A stretch of 64,000 nucleotides of DNA, taken from the NCBI GenBank assembly GCA_016125225.1, contig WGME01000001.1, positions 62,001 through 126,000 of the forward strand. The letters run 5' to 3'. The position numbers and the translations under genes are program-made. Under the pieces are notes generated by a model. That model had not been told where the DNA came from. It ran no database searches and saw nothing but the letters and a program-made list of their open reading frames with translations. Below, in pieces: positions 17,791 to 26,781 of this stretch (positions within the stretch are counted from its first letter, which is position 1; each line of letters opens with the position of its first letter). Source of the DNA: a bacterium. Lineage in GTDB: Bacteria; Planctomycetota; Planctomycetia; Planctomycetales; Planctomycetaceae.

Positions 17791-18546
17791 ATGAACACCT
17801 GGAAAACTTGGGGGCTCTTGACCCTCGTGGCTGCGAGCGTTGCGGCCGCGGGTAACACGGCAGAAGCCCAGTGGGGCTCGATCAAAGGCCGCGTGATCCT
17901 GAACGGCCCCGTCCCCGAGGCCAAGCTCATCGTCAAAGAGGGTGATAATGCGGTGAAAGATGCTGCGGTCTGCGCGGCGCAGAACATTCCGAACGAAGAA
18001 CTCGTGGTCGATCCGGAAACCAAGGGAATCGCTAACGTCGTGGTTTATCTGCCCAAGGCTCCTTCAAAGGTGAATCCCGACCTGAAGCCTGACCCGGTGA
18101 TGACCGTACTGTACGACCAGAAGGGTTGCCGCTTCCTGCCCCACATTGCCATGGTGCAGGCCGGCCAGAAGGTGCAGGTTATTAACAGCGATGGCGTCGC
18201 TCACAACACGCGGGGTAGCCCCGTCCGTAACCAGGGCTTCAATGTGATCATCGCCCCGAACGATGAAAAGGGCATCGAAATTCCGCTGAAGATCGCGGAA
18301 AGCGTACCGATGCAAATCGGCTGCGATATTCACCCGTGGATGCGTGGCTGGTGGGTCGTGACCGACCATCCGTATGCTGCCGTGACCGCTGCCGATGGGA
18401 CATTCGAGATCAAGGGCCTACCGGCCGGCGAACACGAATTCCGCGTCTGGCAGGAAAAGGTCGGGTATGTCGAACGGAAACTCAAGGTCGTGGTCAAGGC
18501 CGATGCCGAAACCACGGTTCCCGATATCAAGGCCGTGATCAAGTAG
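17791..18546 (+). CDS. Secreted cupredoxin-like protein with carboxypeptidase-regulatory-like end
   Basis: A 251-residue exported protein. The signal peptide ends near NTAEAQ. The middle has cupredoxin-type copper ligands: His in DGVAHNT and the group IGCDIHPWM, giving Cys, His and Met. The C-terminal beta-sandwich (AADGTFEIKGLPAGEHEFRV) resembles carboxypeptidase regulatory or methylamine-utilisation-like repeats. It could carry electrons in the periplasm. GAGGAGACGAA precedes ATG 17791. It is followed by a hairpin of the dispersed family. Confidence 0.8.
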   Translation: MNTWKTWGLLTLVAASVAAAGNTAEAQWGSIKGRVILNGPVPEAKLIVKEGDNAVKDAAVCAAQNIPNEELVVDPETKGIANVVVYLPKAPSKVNPDLKPDPVMTVLYDQKGCRFLPHIAMVQAGQKVQVINSDGVAHNTRGSPVRNQGFNVIIAPNDEKGIEIPLKIAESVPMQIGCDIHPWMRGWWVVTDHPYAAVTAADGTFEIKGLPAGEHEFRVWQEKVGYVERKLKVVVKADAETTVPDIKAVIK

Positions 18547-18582
18547 TGCGGTGCTGAAAGAACAAAGCCATTCATAACCATT

Positions 18583-18612
18583 GAAGCCCAGGGATCGCCA
18601 TCCCTGGGCTTC
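18583..18612. repeat. GAAGCCCAGGGAT-type hairpin, copy B
   Basis: Arms GAAGCCCAGGGA and TCCCTGGGCTTC around TCGCCA. It lies 37 bp after the cupredoxin gene and 20 bp before a small membrane-peptide ORF. It may act as a terminator, though only a short T-run (ATTTTC) lies behind. Confidence 0.75.
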
Positions 18613-18632
18613 CGTGATTTTCGGGATCATCG

Positions 18633-18797
18633 ATGCGACATCATCTGGGGCTAGCCTTGCAGTTCTTCGTTCTGGTGGCATTGCCCCTCATTTGCTGGTG
18701 GCAACTCACCTTCGGGTTTTCACTCATCTGGATGCCCGCTTTACTCACCGTTGGAATTGTGATCTTCTGGATAGGAACCAAACTCCGTGGCCCCTGA
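18633..18797 (+). CDS. 54-residue two-helix membrane peptide
   Basis: A small ORF that starts ATG at 18633 and stops TGA at 18795-18797. It codes for 54 residues with two hydrophobic stretches, LGLALQFFVLVALPLICWW (about 5-23) and FSLIWMPALLTVGIVIFWIG (about 29-48), and a basic end TKLRGP. The stop lies 12 bp before the next gene, so it could be the first cistron of a small operon with the propeller protein. The function is unknown. Hydrophobicity and close spacing support it as real, but there is no clear ribosome site. Confidence 0.5.
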   Translation: MRHHLGLALQFFVLVALPLICWWQLTFGFSLIWMPALLTVGIVIFWIGTKLRGP

Positions 18798-18809
18798 CGG
18801 ATTGACGGG

Positions 18810-21800
18810 ATGCTCCGCTGCTGCCGATTGCTGATCCTACTGCTGCTCCTGTTGGGCGGAACTACGATGGCCTGGCCGCAAGGCATGGCTCGCGGGTTTC
18901 ATGAAACGGTCAGCATCCCGGTCGATGCCGAAGCCGCGAAGATCCTGCTGACCATCGAAGATCGCTGGCGGGATGGCCGCTGGGCCGATGCCTTACCCGA
19001 GTTGATTGATCTCGGCGAAACGCGAGGTCGTTCGCTGGTCCTGCAATCCCGAAACGATTCCACGGCACAATACATCACCGTGCAGGCGGCCATCGATCGC
19101 CTGTTAGCCGCATTGCCCCCGGAGGGCCTGCAGCCCTACCGCGAACGCATCAATCCGCAAGCGGAACTCGTCTTGCAGGACTGGAAAACCTCTGGCGACG
19201 AACGCCATCTGCAGCGTCTCGCCACACAGTACTTCTTCAGCCAGTTCGGCGACGAGGCCTGCTGGGAACTCGGTCAACAGGCCTGGTGGCGCGGCGATCT
19301 GGCCGCAGCACGCTACTGGTGGCAACAACTTCTCCCGATCACGGCACCCGAAGTCCCGCGTGACATCCGGCACTATCCCGACAGCGAGATCCCTGCAGCC
19401 GAGATTGCCGCCCGATTGATTCTGTGTCAGATGGAACTGGATGCCCAGGCCGCAGCGATCGCGATTGAGCAGTTCCGCCAACACTATCCGCATGCCGAAG
19501 GGCGATTGGGGCATCAGGAAAGTCTGTGGAGCGACCTGTTGCTCAAGGAACTCCGCTCGCGAGTTGCTCCCGAATCATCACAGCCTCCGCAGAACGTGGT
19601 GACCTTTGCCGGAACCAATCAGCGGACATTAAACGGTTCGCGGGCGATTGATCTGGGGGGCGAGTTGTGGAGCGTGCCCTTGGCAGCCACGATCTTGCCG
19701 CGGCCGACATCGCAACTGGTCTTTCCGCCCCCGGCTCCGCTCGCGCAGTATCCCGCCATTGTTGACGACATGGTTTATCTGAACGACGGGCAGCGAATTC
19801 TGGGCTGGGAATTGTGGACCGGCCGACCGTTTCACGATCTGGGATTCGATGCCTCGCCTGTCATCTATCCGCCGTTGTCTCCGGAACCCGCTTTGCCACC
19901 GCGTCGCCATGTCATTGGCGGCCCCTTGTCGACCGTGACCGTCGGTCCCGGGCGGCTGTTTGCCCGAATGGGCTCGGTGGTGACCACTCCGGCTCCGTCA
20001 GAACTACGCGAGCAGATTTCGGAACTGGTGTGCATCGATCTGGGTGATGGTCAGGGGCGGCTGTCGTGGAAGCTGACGGCAGTCGATATTTCCTCGCAAC
20101 TCCAGTCCGACGACCCGGCCGCTCCCATGTGGCTGTGGGAGGGAACACCGCTGCTGATCGGGTCTTGCCTGTATGCCGCCCTGTCGCGTCGCCGCCCCCA
20201 ACTGGAATGGTGCGTGGTCTGCCTCGATGCGGAGACCGGCCGTCTGTTATGGCAACAGACGGCGGGGATCAGTCGGATTGCCCCGGCCGATCATGAGAAT
20301 CTGGCGAGTCATTTGTTACTGACCGCCGGGAATGATCGATTGTACCTGTCGACCGATTGGGGTGCGATCTTTTGCCTATCTCAGCATCAGGGTCAGCCGG
20401 AATGGGCCATGACCTATCAGACCATGCCACCGCTGCGTCCGGTGAATTCCCCGCGTCTGCCCACGACACCGATTCCGCAGGTCCTGGTGGGGCAGGATCT
20501 CTTTGTTGCCCCGAGTGATGATCCGCAGATTTTTTGCCTCGACGCCACCACCGGGGCCATCCGCTGGCAACAACCGACGCGCGAACCTGTCGAATCTCTG
20601 CTGGGAGTCAGTCATGGTGCTCTGATTGGTTCCGGCACGGGACTCTGGGCACGCGATATCCATACCGGCGCGCGGCTATGGGCCATCGACCACGATGAGC
20701 CCGAACGACAAGGCTACGGTCGCGGTTGGCTGGCGGGACCGCAGGTCTATTGGCCGACCCGGGAATCGATCTGTGTTGTCGATGCAGCCACCGGCCGTAC
20801 GCAGCGTGAGCAGATTCTGCGGACGCCGGATGAATACCGCTTCGGGGGACATCTTGTCGGCTATGACGGCGTGTTGCTGGTTGCCAGCAGCGACCGTCTG
20901 ACCGCCTACGGAGAATATGCCCGGTTGCAGGAAGAAACGACGAACTGGCTGAGCCAGCATCCGCACGACATCCGCAGCTACCTCAAGCAGGGCGATCTCT
21001 TCGCGGGGCAGAATCAACCAGCAGAGGCTCAAGACGTATGGTCGCAGGCCCAGACCGAAGCCCGGCAACTGGAGCAGAAAGACTGGCTCGCGACCGCCGA
21101 TCTGCGACGGGCTCGCGACCGCTGGCAAGAGGCCACGGGCCGTTCGTTGCGAGAGCAATTCGCCCAGGCCCATCAGGTCATGCAAACCCCTGCACTCAAG
21201 CAGCGGTATCTCGAAGCCGAATGGCAACAAGCGCGAACCAGCGAACATCGCCAGGCAGTGCTAGCCGCATGGTTGTCGTGCAAACCGTCTATCACGCCAA
21301 CAGCAGGCAATCCACTTGGTTCAAGCCGCCTGCTAGCCGAATCGATGTTGACCAAACGGCCAAAACCCGCCGCCGCGGAGGCCGTTTCTCTGGAGCGTCA
21401 AACTCGCACAGCAGTCCCCGTCAGTTACTGGCGGAGGCAATGGCAGCAGAGACTTTCGGCCCAGCAATCGGTCATCGTACCAACCAATGGAGATGCTTCC
21501 TCGCCGGTGATCCTGATCTCAACTCCCGGAGAAGTCGCAGCAATTGACCCCGCCACCGGGCAATCGCGCTGGACCATTCCCCACGGACACCGCATCGTCT
21601 CGGCCTGTGTCGACGGAGATTTCCTGGGATTGGTCGGGCCTGAAGAATTGACCGGCATTGTCCTCTCGACCGGCGCCGTGTTATGGCGAACAGCGACGCC
21701 GTCTGCTCGGGAAAGTGAAGACAGTGCGACAGGGTTTCAGGCACTCCTTCCCACCGGTTTACTGCTCGGCTCTCCCTCGCAGGGGTTCTGGTGTTTCGAT

Positions 21801-22580
21801 CGGACCACCGGTGATCTCCGCTGGCACCTGGAAACCCGTCCCGATCCGTGGTCGCCGCAGTGTGCGATCGTCGGCCGCAGTCTCGTGGGGCAATCGGCCC
21901 GCACCTCACAGCCAATCGTAGTCGATCTCGAACACGGCCATGCCCACGTCTTGCCAACCCATCTCACACGCCACTGGCAACGCCCCCCCATCGCGGGCCC
22001 GACGGATGAATCGTTTGCGGTCGTCACGGCGGAGCGGGAGATCTGGTTCTACCTGCGACAGGGCCAACTGGAATACCGCCTGCATCCGCTGGGATCATTC
22101 GCCCATGCCGATCCGTGGTTACACCCCGTCGCCGATCAATGGATTGTCCTGATTGACGGGCTGCGTTTGCGAACCATCGACCCGCGTGGCCGGATGAGCG
22201 AACCGCTGGCCGTCGCCGAGCAACCGCTCCTCTCGATACCGCCCGTCACTCTTCTGGCTGATGATCTCTGGCTAACGTGTTCGGCGGGCATGCTGCGGGC
22301 GTTCGATCCGGTCCGGCGTCACGTTTTGTGGGAAGAACCGTTGCTCACCAGGGCGCCGTGTCGCATCATTTCCGCCGCCCATTGCGAGACCATCCTGATT
22401 CTCCCTGAGGCTCTCCGCGAGTCTGAACAGAAAGTTATCGAAATCTGGGATGCACGTCATGGGCGGCGGCGGCAGACATTCCCCTGGCCCGCCACATCGG
22501 AATCCCTGCAATCGAGTTGGGCGACGACCGGTTTCATCCTGGCAGACTCGCAGCAGATCGCCGGTTACGTCCCGCGTTAA
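18810..22580 (+). CDS. Secreted PQQ-type beta-propeller protein (two propellers)
   Basis: A 1256-residue exported protein. A signal peptide (about 1-24) is followed by a helical region (about 30-230) and then a beta-propeller with repeated YLNDGQRILGWEL, CLDAETGRLLWQQ, CLDATTGAIRWQQ and VVDAATG units. A helical linker (LQEETTNWLSQHPHDIRSYLKQGDLFAGQNQPAE, TPR-like) leads to a second propeller with AIDPATGQSRWTIP, FDRTTGDLRWHLE and AFDPVRRHVLWEE. This BamB-like fold is common in planctomycetes, often of unknown role. No enzyme signature is visible. The ATG at 18810 follows a 54-residue ORF. Confidence 0.82.
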   Translation: MLRCCRLLILLLLLLGGTTMAWPQGMARGFHETVSIPVDAEAAKILLTIEDRWRDGRWADALPELIDLGETRGRSLVLQSRNDSTAQYITVQAAIDRLLAALPPEGLQPYRERINPQAELVLQDWKTSGDERHLQRLATQYFFSQFGDEACWELGQQAWWRGDLAAARYWWQQLLPITAPEVPRDIRHYPDSEIPAAEIAARLILCQMELDAQAAAIAIEQFRQHYPHAEGRLGHQESLWSDLLLKELRSRVAPESSQPPQNVVTFAGTNQRTLNGSRAIDLGGELWSVPLAATILPRPTSQLVFPPPAPLAQYPAIVDDMVYLNDGQRILGWELWTGRPFHDLGFDASPVIYPPLSPEPALPPRRHVIGGPLSTVTVGPGRLFARMGSVVTTPAPSELREQISELVCIDLGDGQGRLSWKLTAVDISSQLQSDDPAAPMWLWEGTPLLIGSCLYAALSRRRPQLEWCVVCLDAETGRLLWQQTAGISRIAPADHENLASHLLLTAGNDRLYLSTDWGAIFCLSQHQGQPEWAMTYQTMPPLRPVNSPRLPTTPIPQVLVGQDLFVAPSDDPQIFCLDATTGAIRWQQPTREPVESLLGVSHGALIGSGTGLWARDIHTGARLWAIDHDEPERQGYGRGWLAGPQVYWPTRESICVVDAATGRTQREQILRTPDEYRFGGHLVGYDGVLLVASSDRLTAYGEYARLQEETTNWLSQHPHDIRSYLKQGDLFAGQNQPAEAQDVWSQAQTEARQLEQKDWLATADLRRARDRWQEATGRSLREQFAQAHQVMQTPALKQRYLEAEWQQARTSEHRQAVLAAWLSCKPSITPTAGNPLGSSRLLAESMLTKRPKPAAAEAVSLERQTRTAVPVSYWRRQWQQRLSAQQSVIVPTNGDASSPVILISTPGEVAAIDPATGQSRWTIPHGHRIVSACVDGDFLGLVGPEELTGIVLSTGAVLWRTATPSARESEDSATGFQALLPTGLLLGSPSQGFWCFDRTTGDLRWHLETRPDPWSPQCAIVGRSLVGQSARTSQPIVVDLEHGHAHVLPTHLTRHWQRPPIAGPTDESFAVVTAEREIWFYLRQGQLEYRLHPLGSFAHADPWLHPVADQWIVLIDGLRLRTIDPRGRMSEPLAVAEQPLLSIPPVTLLADDLWLTCSAGMLRAFDPVRRHVLWEEPLLTRAPCRIISAAHCETILILPEALRESEQKVIEIWDARHGRRRQTFPWPATSESLQSSWATTGFILADSQQIAGYVPR

Positions 22581-22704
22581 CCAAAATTCATTCACCGTTG
22601 GTACAGCCTCTTCCACATGGGATGCCTAACACCGTGTGGGACTGCAGAGGTCACGTGTCCCGCCCCAACGGCAGCCATTCCGAACGAGACCAATCGAGTT
22701 CTGT

Positions 22705-22729
22705 GGGGTTTCATCCGTCGTGAAACCCC
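22705..22729. promoter_or_regulatory. Hairpin upstream of the redoxin-oxygenase gene
   Basis: Perfect 9-bp stem GGGGTTTCA/TGAAACCCC with a 7-base loop TCCGTCG, 82 bp before ATG 22812. It could terminate the propeller gene or regulate the next one; there is no T-tract directly behind. Confidence 0.4.
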
Positions 22730-22811
22730 TCTGGACGGACCGGGGTAATTGGGATTAGGGTTTGACCGAGTGCTCAAGGTCGTCGTTCGGATCGAGCTCC
22801 AGGAATTTGTG

Positions 22812-24773
22812 ATGAGATTGCCTGAAATGCTGCTGTCACATGGCTTGTCGGTGCTCGTTCTGCTCGGTGGTCTCCTGGCACAAGGGCAGGCCGCTGATTC
22901 TGTCCTCGGCGAATTCCAACTGCAGGATTTCCGTGGCCGCACCTGGAAATCGACCGATTTTGACCGGCACAAAGTGCTGGTTGTGGCCAGCTATGGCGTC
23001 GAATGTCCGCTCGCGAAGCTCTATGCCCCGCGACTGCAGCAACTCGCCGATGCCTACAAAGATCAGGGCGTCGGTTTTGTGGTGATTGATGCCAACCGGC
23101 ACGATTCCTTGACCGAAATGGCGGCCTTCGCCCGCGATCATCAATGGACCATGCCGTTTCTGAAAGACTTGAACAATCAACTGGCCGACCGCCTGCAAGC
23201 TGAGCGGACGCCGGAAGTCTTTGTGCTCGACGCCGACCATCAGGTGAAATATCGCGGCCGGATCGATGACCAGCACTCGGTCGGCGGGCATTCCCGGCCC
23301 GCTCCCACGCGAGACGATCTGAAGCTCGCCATTGATGATCTGCTGGCTGGGCGAGAGGTGGCCGTCGCGAAGACGGAAGCCGTCGGTTGTATCATCGGCC
23401 GGGTGCGTCCGCCGAAACCCGAGGCGACCATCACTTTTGCTGAGCATGTGGCTCCGTTGTTGAATGCCCGATGTGTCGAATGCCATCGCGAGGGGGAAAT
23501 TGGCCCCTTCAGTCTGCAGGATTACGACGAAGTCGCTGGCTGGGCACCGATGATTGCCGAGGTTACCCGCGAACATCGCATGCCCCCCTGGCATGCCTCG
23601 CCTCAACACGGCCACTTCGCCAATGAGAACCGGCTGACCGATGCCGAGATTCAAATGCTGCAGGACTGGTCGCGGGCCGGCGCTCCGGCGGGCGATCTAA
23701 CGAAACTCCCACCCACTCCGGAATTCATCACCGGTTGGCAGTTGCCACATGATCCCGACCTAGTGGTGGCGATGTCGAAGAAGCCCTTCCAGGTTCCTGC
23801 GACTGGCGAAGTCAAATACCAGTACTTCTCTGTCGATCCGGGCATCACTGAAGACAAGTGGGTGACCGCCGCCGAAGTCGTTCCCGGTAATCGTGCGATC
23901 GTGCATCATGTGATCGTCTTCGCTGCTCCTGGGGGCAAAGTGGAAAATGAAGATGGCCAGTTGCTCATCGCCTATGTCCCCGGCATGCGGATTCTGCCCC
24001 TGCCGAAGGGTTTCGCGAAACGCCTGCCCGCTGGTTCGAAGTTGATCTTCCAACTGCACTACACCCCCAACGGCACCCCGCAGGAAGACCTCACCAAAGT
24101 GGGCCTGACGTTCGCGGACGAAAGCGAAGTCGAATACGAAGTGCAAACGGCTTCAACACGGAACCGCAAGTTCGAAATCCTGCCGTTGAAAGCCGATCAG
24201 CAATTCACTTCCAAAACCATTACAGCCCCCACCGATCTGTTACTGCTATCGATGTCGCCCCATATGCATCTGCGCGGCCAGTCCTTCCGCTATGAAATGG
24301 TCTGGCCGAACGGACAGACGGAAACCCTGCTCGATGTCCCAGCCTACGACTTCAACTGGCAGATGTCGTATCGTTTGAAAGAGCCGATGGCGGTCCCGCA
24401 GGGATCGAAGCTAACGGCCTTCGCGAAATTCGATAACTCGCGCGAGAATCTGGCCAACCCAGACCCCACCCAAACCGTCCTCTGGGGCGATCAGTCGTGG
24501 GAAGAAATGCTCATCGGCTATTTTGATATCGCCATCCCCCGCAAAGCTGATGAGACCATGCACATCGCCGCCGATTTACGTCAGCAGGGGACCAACGAGG
24601 AAGTGGCCAGCCGCATCCTGAAACGGGTCGACCAGAATGGCGATGGCAAAATCCAGAAGAGCGAACTCGTTAACCCCCGGTTCGCGAAAGCCTTTCCTCT
24701 CGCCGACACCAACAGCGACGGCGAAATCTCGCTGGAAGAGCTCACCGCATTGATTCCCCTGCTGCGGCGCTAA
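22812..24773 (+). CDS. Redoxin/cytochrome c/copper-oxygenase-like/EF-hand fusion
   Basis: A 653-residue exported protein. After a signal peptide (about 1-28) comes a peroxiredoxin/thioredoxin-fold domain (about 30-180) with YGVECPLAKLYAPRL, a single Cys in the active-site position. A haem c motif CVECH (221-225) sits in a c-type domain ending HRMPPWHASPQHGHF. The middle region, with HHVIVFAAPGG and LLLSMSPHMHLRG, resembles the copper-type ascorbate-dependent monooxygenase fold. The C-terminus has two EF-hand loops, DQNGDGKIQKSEL and DTNSDGEISLEEL. ATG 22812 (AGGA upstream) is preferred over the TTG at 22749. This domain order is typical of planctomycetes; the substrate is unknown. Confidence 0.85.
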   Translation: MRLPEMLLSHGLSVLVLLGGLLAQGQAADSVLGEFQLQDFRGRTWKSTDFDRHKVLVVASYGVECPLAKLYAPRLQQLADAYKDQGVGFVVIDANRHDSLTEMAAFARDHQWTMPFLKDLNNQLADRLQAERTPEVFVLDADHQVKYRGRIDDQHSVGGHSRPAPTRDDLKLAIDDLLAGREVAVAKTEAVGCIIGRVRPPKPEATITFAEHVAPLLNARCVECHREGEIGPFSLQDYDEVAGWAPMIAEVTREHRMPPWHASPQHGHFANENRLTDAEIQMLQDWSRAGAPAGDLTKLPPTPEFITGWQLPHDPDLVVAMSKKPFQVPATGEVKYQYFSVDPGITEDKWVTAAEVVPGNRAIVHHVIVFAAPGGKVENEDGQLLIAYVPGMRILPLPKGFAKRLPAGSKLIFQLHYTPNGTPQEDLTKVGLTFADESEVEYEVQTASTRNRKFEILPLKADQQFTSKTITAPTDLLLLSMSPHMHLRGQSFRYEMVWPNGQTETLLDVPAYDFNWQMSYRLKEPMAVPQGSKLTAFAKFDNSRENLANPDPTQTVLWGDQSWEEMLIGYFDIAIPRKADETMHIAADLRQQGTNEEVASRILKRVDQNGDGKIQKSELVNPRFAKAFPLADTNSDGEISLEELTALIPLLRR

Positions 24774-25035
24774 GTTCCGCATGCATCGCGTTTCGATTTC
24801 GGCACACGGGCCTCTGTGCGCTCTCTGTTCCGTGCGGGTGATACTGAATGCATGACTCCCATAGGGGAGAATGCCCCCCGCAGTTCGATTCGATCCTTGA
24901 TTCCCCTCCCCCCCACCGTCAGAATACCTTGACTTTTCCGAAAACTCCTTCTCTTGCCACGACTGTCCGACAGCTCTCGTCGGTGCAGCGAGGCAGGTTG
25001 TTGACGCATCCCCCGGGACAGGAATCAGAAGACCC
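24774..25035. other. Intergenic gap before the Hsp70-like gene
   Basis: No gene is seen. A weak promoter candidate TTGATT (24897-24902), 17-bp spacer, CAGAAT (24920-24925) could serve the Hsp70-like gene. No CIRCE or sigma-32 element is recognised. Confidence 0.4.
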
Positions 25036-26610
25036 ATGAAATTCCTCGATGGTCAGACCGTTGGCATCGACCTTGGAACCACCTATTCCGCGATTGCCCG
25101 CCTGAAAGAAGATGGTTCGCCGGAATCGATTCTGAATGCCGATGGTCGCAACATCACGCCCTCGGTGGTGCTCCTGGGTGATGACGGCCAGGTGGTGGTT
25201 GGGCCGACCTTTGAACGGACTTCGCAGGAAGCCCCCGATCACATCGTGGAAGCCGTGAAGCGGCAGATGGGTAATAAAGACTTCTTCGTGGTTTATCAGA
25301 ACAAAAAGCTGACGCCGGAATTCATCTCCGCGTTGATTCTGAAGAAGCTCAAGCAGGATGCGGAAAAACGGATCGGCCCGATTGCCAATGCCGTCATTAC
25401 CGTGCCCTACTACTTCAACGATGTCCGCCGCAAGGCCACGCAGGATGCCGGTCGCATTGCCGGTTTGAATGTTGTCGACATCATCAACGAACCAACCGCC
25501 GCGACCCTGGCTTATGCCTGGACCAAGGGCGAACTCGGCCGCACCGATATCAGCCAGGAAGCCAAAACCATTCTGGTTTACGACCTCGGGGGGGGCACGT
25601 TCGACGTCACCGTGGTGCGTTACACGCCCACGCAGTTCCGCGTGCTCGCCACCGACGGCGACGTGATGCTCGGTGGTATTGACTGGACCCGCCGCATCGT
25701 CGATCACATTTCGGAACAGTTTCTGCGAAAATTTGGTGAAGATCCGCGAGGCGATCAGGAAGCCATCCGCAACTTCACCGCCGATTGCGAAGACGCCAAG
25801 CGGGCCTTGAGTAAGCAGACGCAAACTCCGCTGAATGTTTACTACAAAGGCAAAACGTTGTCGGTCGCGTTGACCCGCAGCGATTTTGAACGCATGACCG
25901 CCGATCTTCTGCAGCGCACGCAGGACACCACCGAACTGGTGCTGCAACAGGCGAAGGTCGATCCCAAAGAGTTGACCGAAGTGGTGCTGGTCGGCGGTTC
26001 GACCTACATGCCTTCGGTCGAACGAATGATGAAAGAGATTTGCGGCCGGGTTCCCAGCCGTGATCTCCGCCCCGAAGAAGCCGTGGCTCAGGGGGCCGCC
26101 ATTCATGCGGCGATTCTCGAGGCCCGGATGAACCGCGACTCTGTTGTGGGTGAAGCGATCACCAAGCGGTTGCAAGCCGTGCAGATGTCGGACGTCAATT
26201 CCCACTCGCTGGGCGTGAAAGTCTCCGACCCGAGCGATCGTGCTCGCAAGATCAATCACATCATGATCCCGAAGAACACGCCGGTGCCGCATTCGTTCTC
26301 GCAACGTTTTGCGACCAATTCGGCCAGCCAGAAAACTATTCACGTTTACATTCTGGAAGGGGACGCCAGCGATCCGACCGCGTGTTCACAGATCGGCGAT
26401 TTCCGGATTGTCGACCTGCCGCCAAACCTTCCCGCCGGTTCGCCCGTGGAAGTGACCTACAGCTACGATGCCAACGGTCGCGTGCACTGCATCGCCAAGG
26501 AATTGACGGGCAACCGCGAATCGAAAATGGAAATCGTGCGCAACCAGGGTTTGACCGAGCAAAATGTCGATGCCTTCGAACGCCTGGCCACGGAATACAA
26601 AGTGGAGTAG
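25036..26610 (+). CDS. Hsp70/DnaK-like chaperone without C-terminal lid
   Basis: A 524-residue Hsp70-family protein. The ATPase domain (about 1-385) has GIDLGTTYSAIA, VYDLGGGTFDVTVV, INEPTAATLAYAW and VVLVGGSTYMPSVERMM. A short substrate-binding beta region follows (about 400-510, SHSLGVKVSDPSDRA, IPKNTPVPHSFSQRF) and ends at ATEYKVE, so the alpha-helical lid and the acidic tail of normal DnaK (about 635 residues) are absent. It thus resembles a specialised Hsp70 rather than the housekeeping DnaK. It lies directly before a J-like membrane protein, with which it may work. Confidence 0.92.
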   Translation: MKFLDGQTVGIDLGTTYSAIARLKEDGSPESILNADGRNITPSVVLLGDDGQVVVGPTFERTSQEAPDHIVEAVKRQMGNKDFFVVYQNKKLTPEFISALILKKLKQDAEKRIGPIANAVITVPYYFNDVRRKATQDAGRIAGLNVVDIINEPTAATLAYAWTKGELGRTDISQEAKTILVYDLGGGTFDVTVVRYTPTQFRVLATDGDVMLGGIDWTRRIVDHISEQFLRKFGEDPRGDQEAIRNFTADCEDAKRALSKQTQTPLNVYYKGKTLSVALTRSDFERMTADLLQRTQDTTELVLQQAKVDPKELTEVVLVGGSTYMPSVERMMKEICGRVPSRDLRPEEAVAQGAAIHAAILEARMNRDSVVGEAITKRLQAVQMSDVNSHSLGVKVSDPSDRARKINHIMIPKNTPVPHSFSQRFATNSASQKTIHVYILEGDASDPTACSQIGDFRIVDLPPNLPAGSPVEVTYSYDANGRVHCIAKELTGNRESKMEIVRNQGLTEQNVDAFERLATEYKVE

Positions 26611-26781
26611 GCGGACGGCAGTGCTGAACTCGGACTGAAACGGTCCGCACTGCGGAATCGGCTTCCTGAATCGTGGCACGAGGGAATTCGGGTCGAACTG
26701 TGGAAGTCGGACTGCGTCTCACGTTACAGTTGTGGGACCTTTCCCGACCCACTGTTGACGTTCTCTCGATGAGATGGATTC

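Noticed and set aside
18810-22580. A quinoprotein dehydrogenase reading of the propeller protein
   Set aside because: The propeller repeats are present but no haem motif or dehydrogenase active-site pattern is visible.
24919-26343. A 474-residue minus-strand frame over the Hsp70-like gene
   Set aside because: It is antisense to the conserved Hsp70 sequence and has no recognisable domain.
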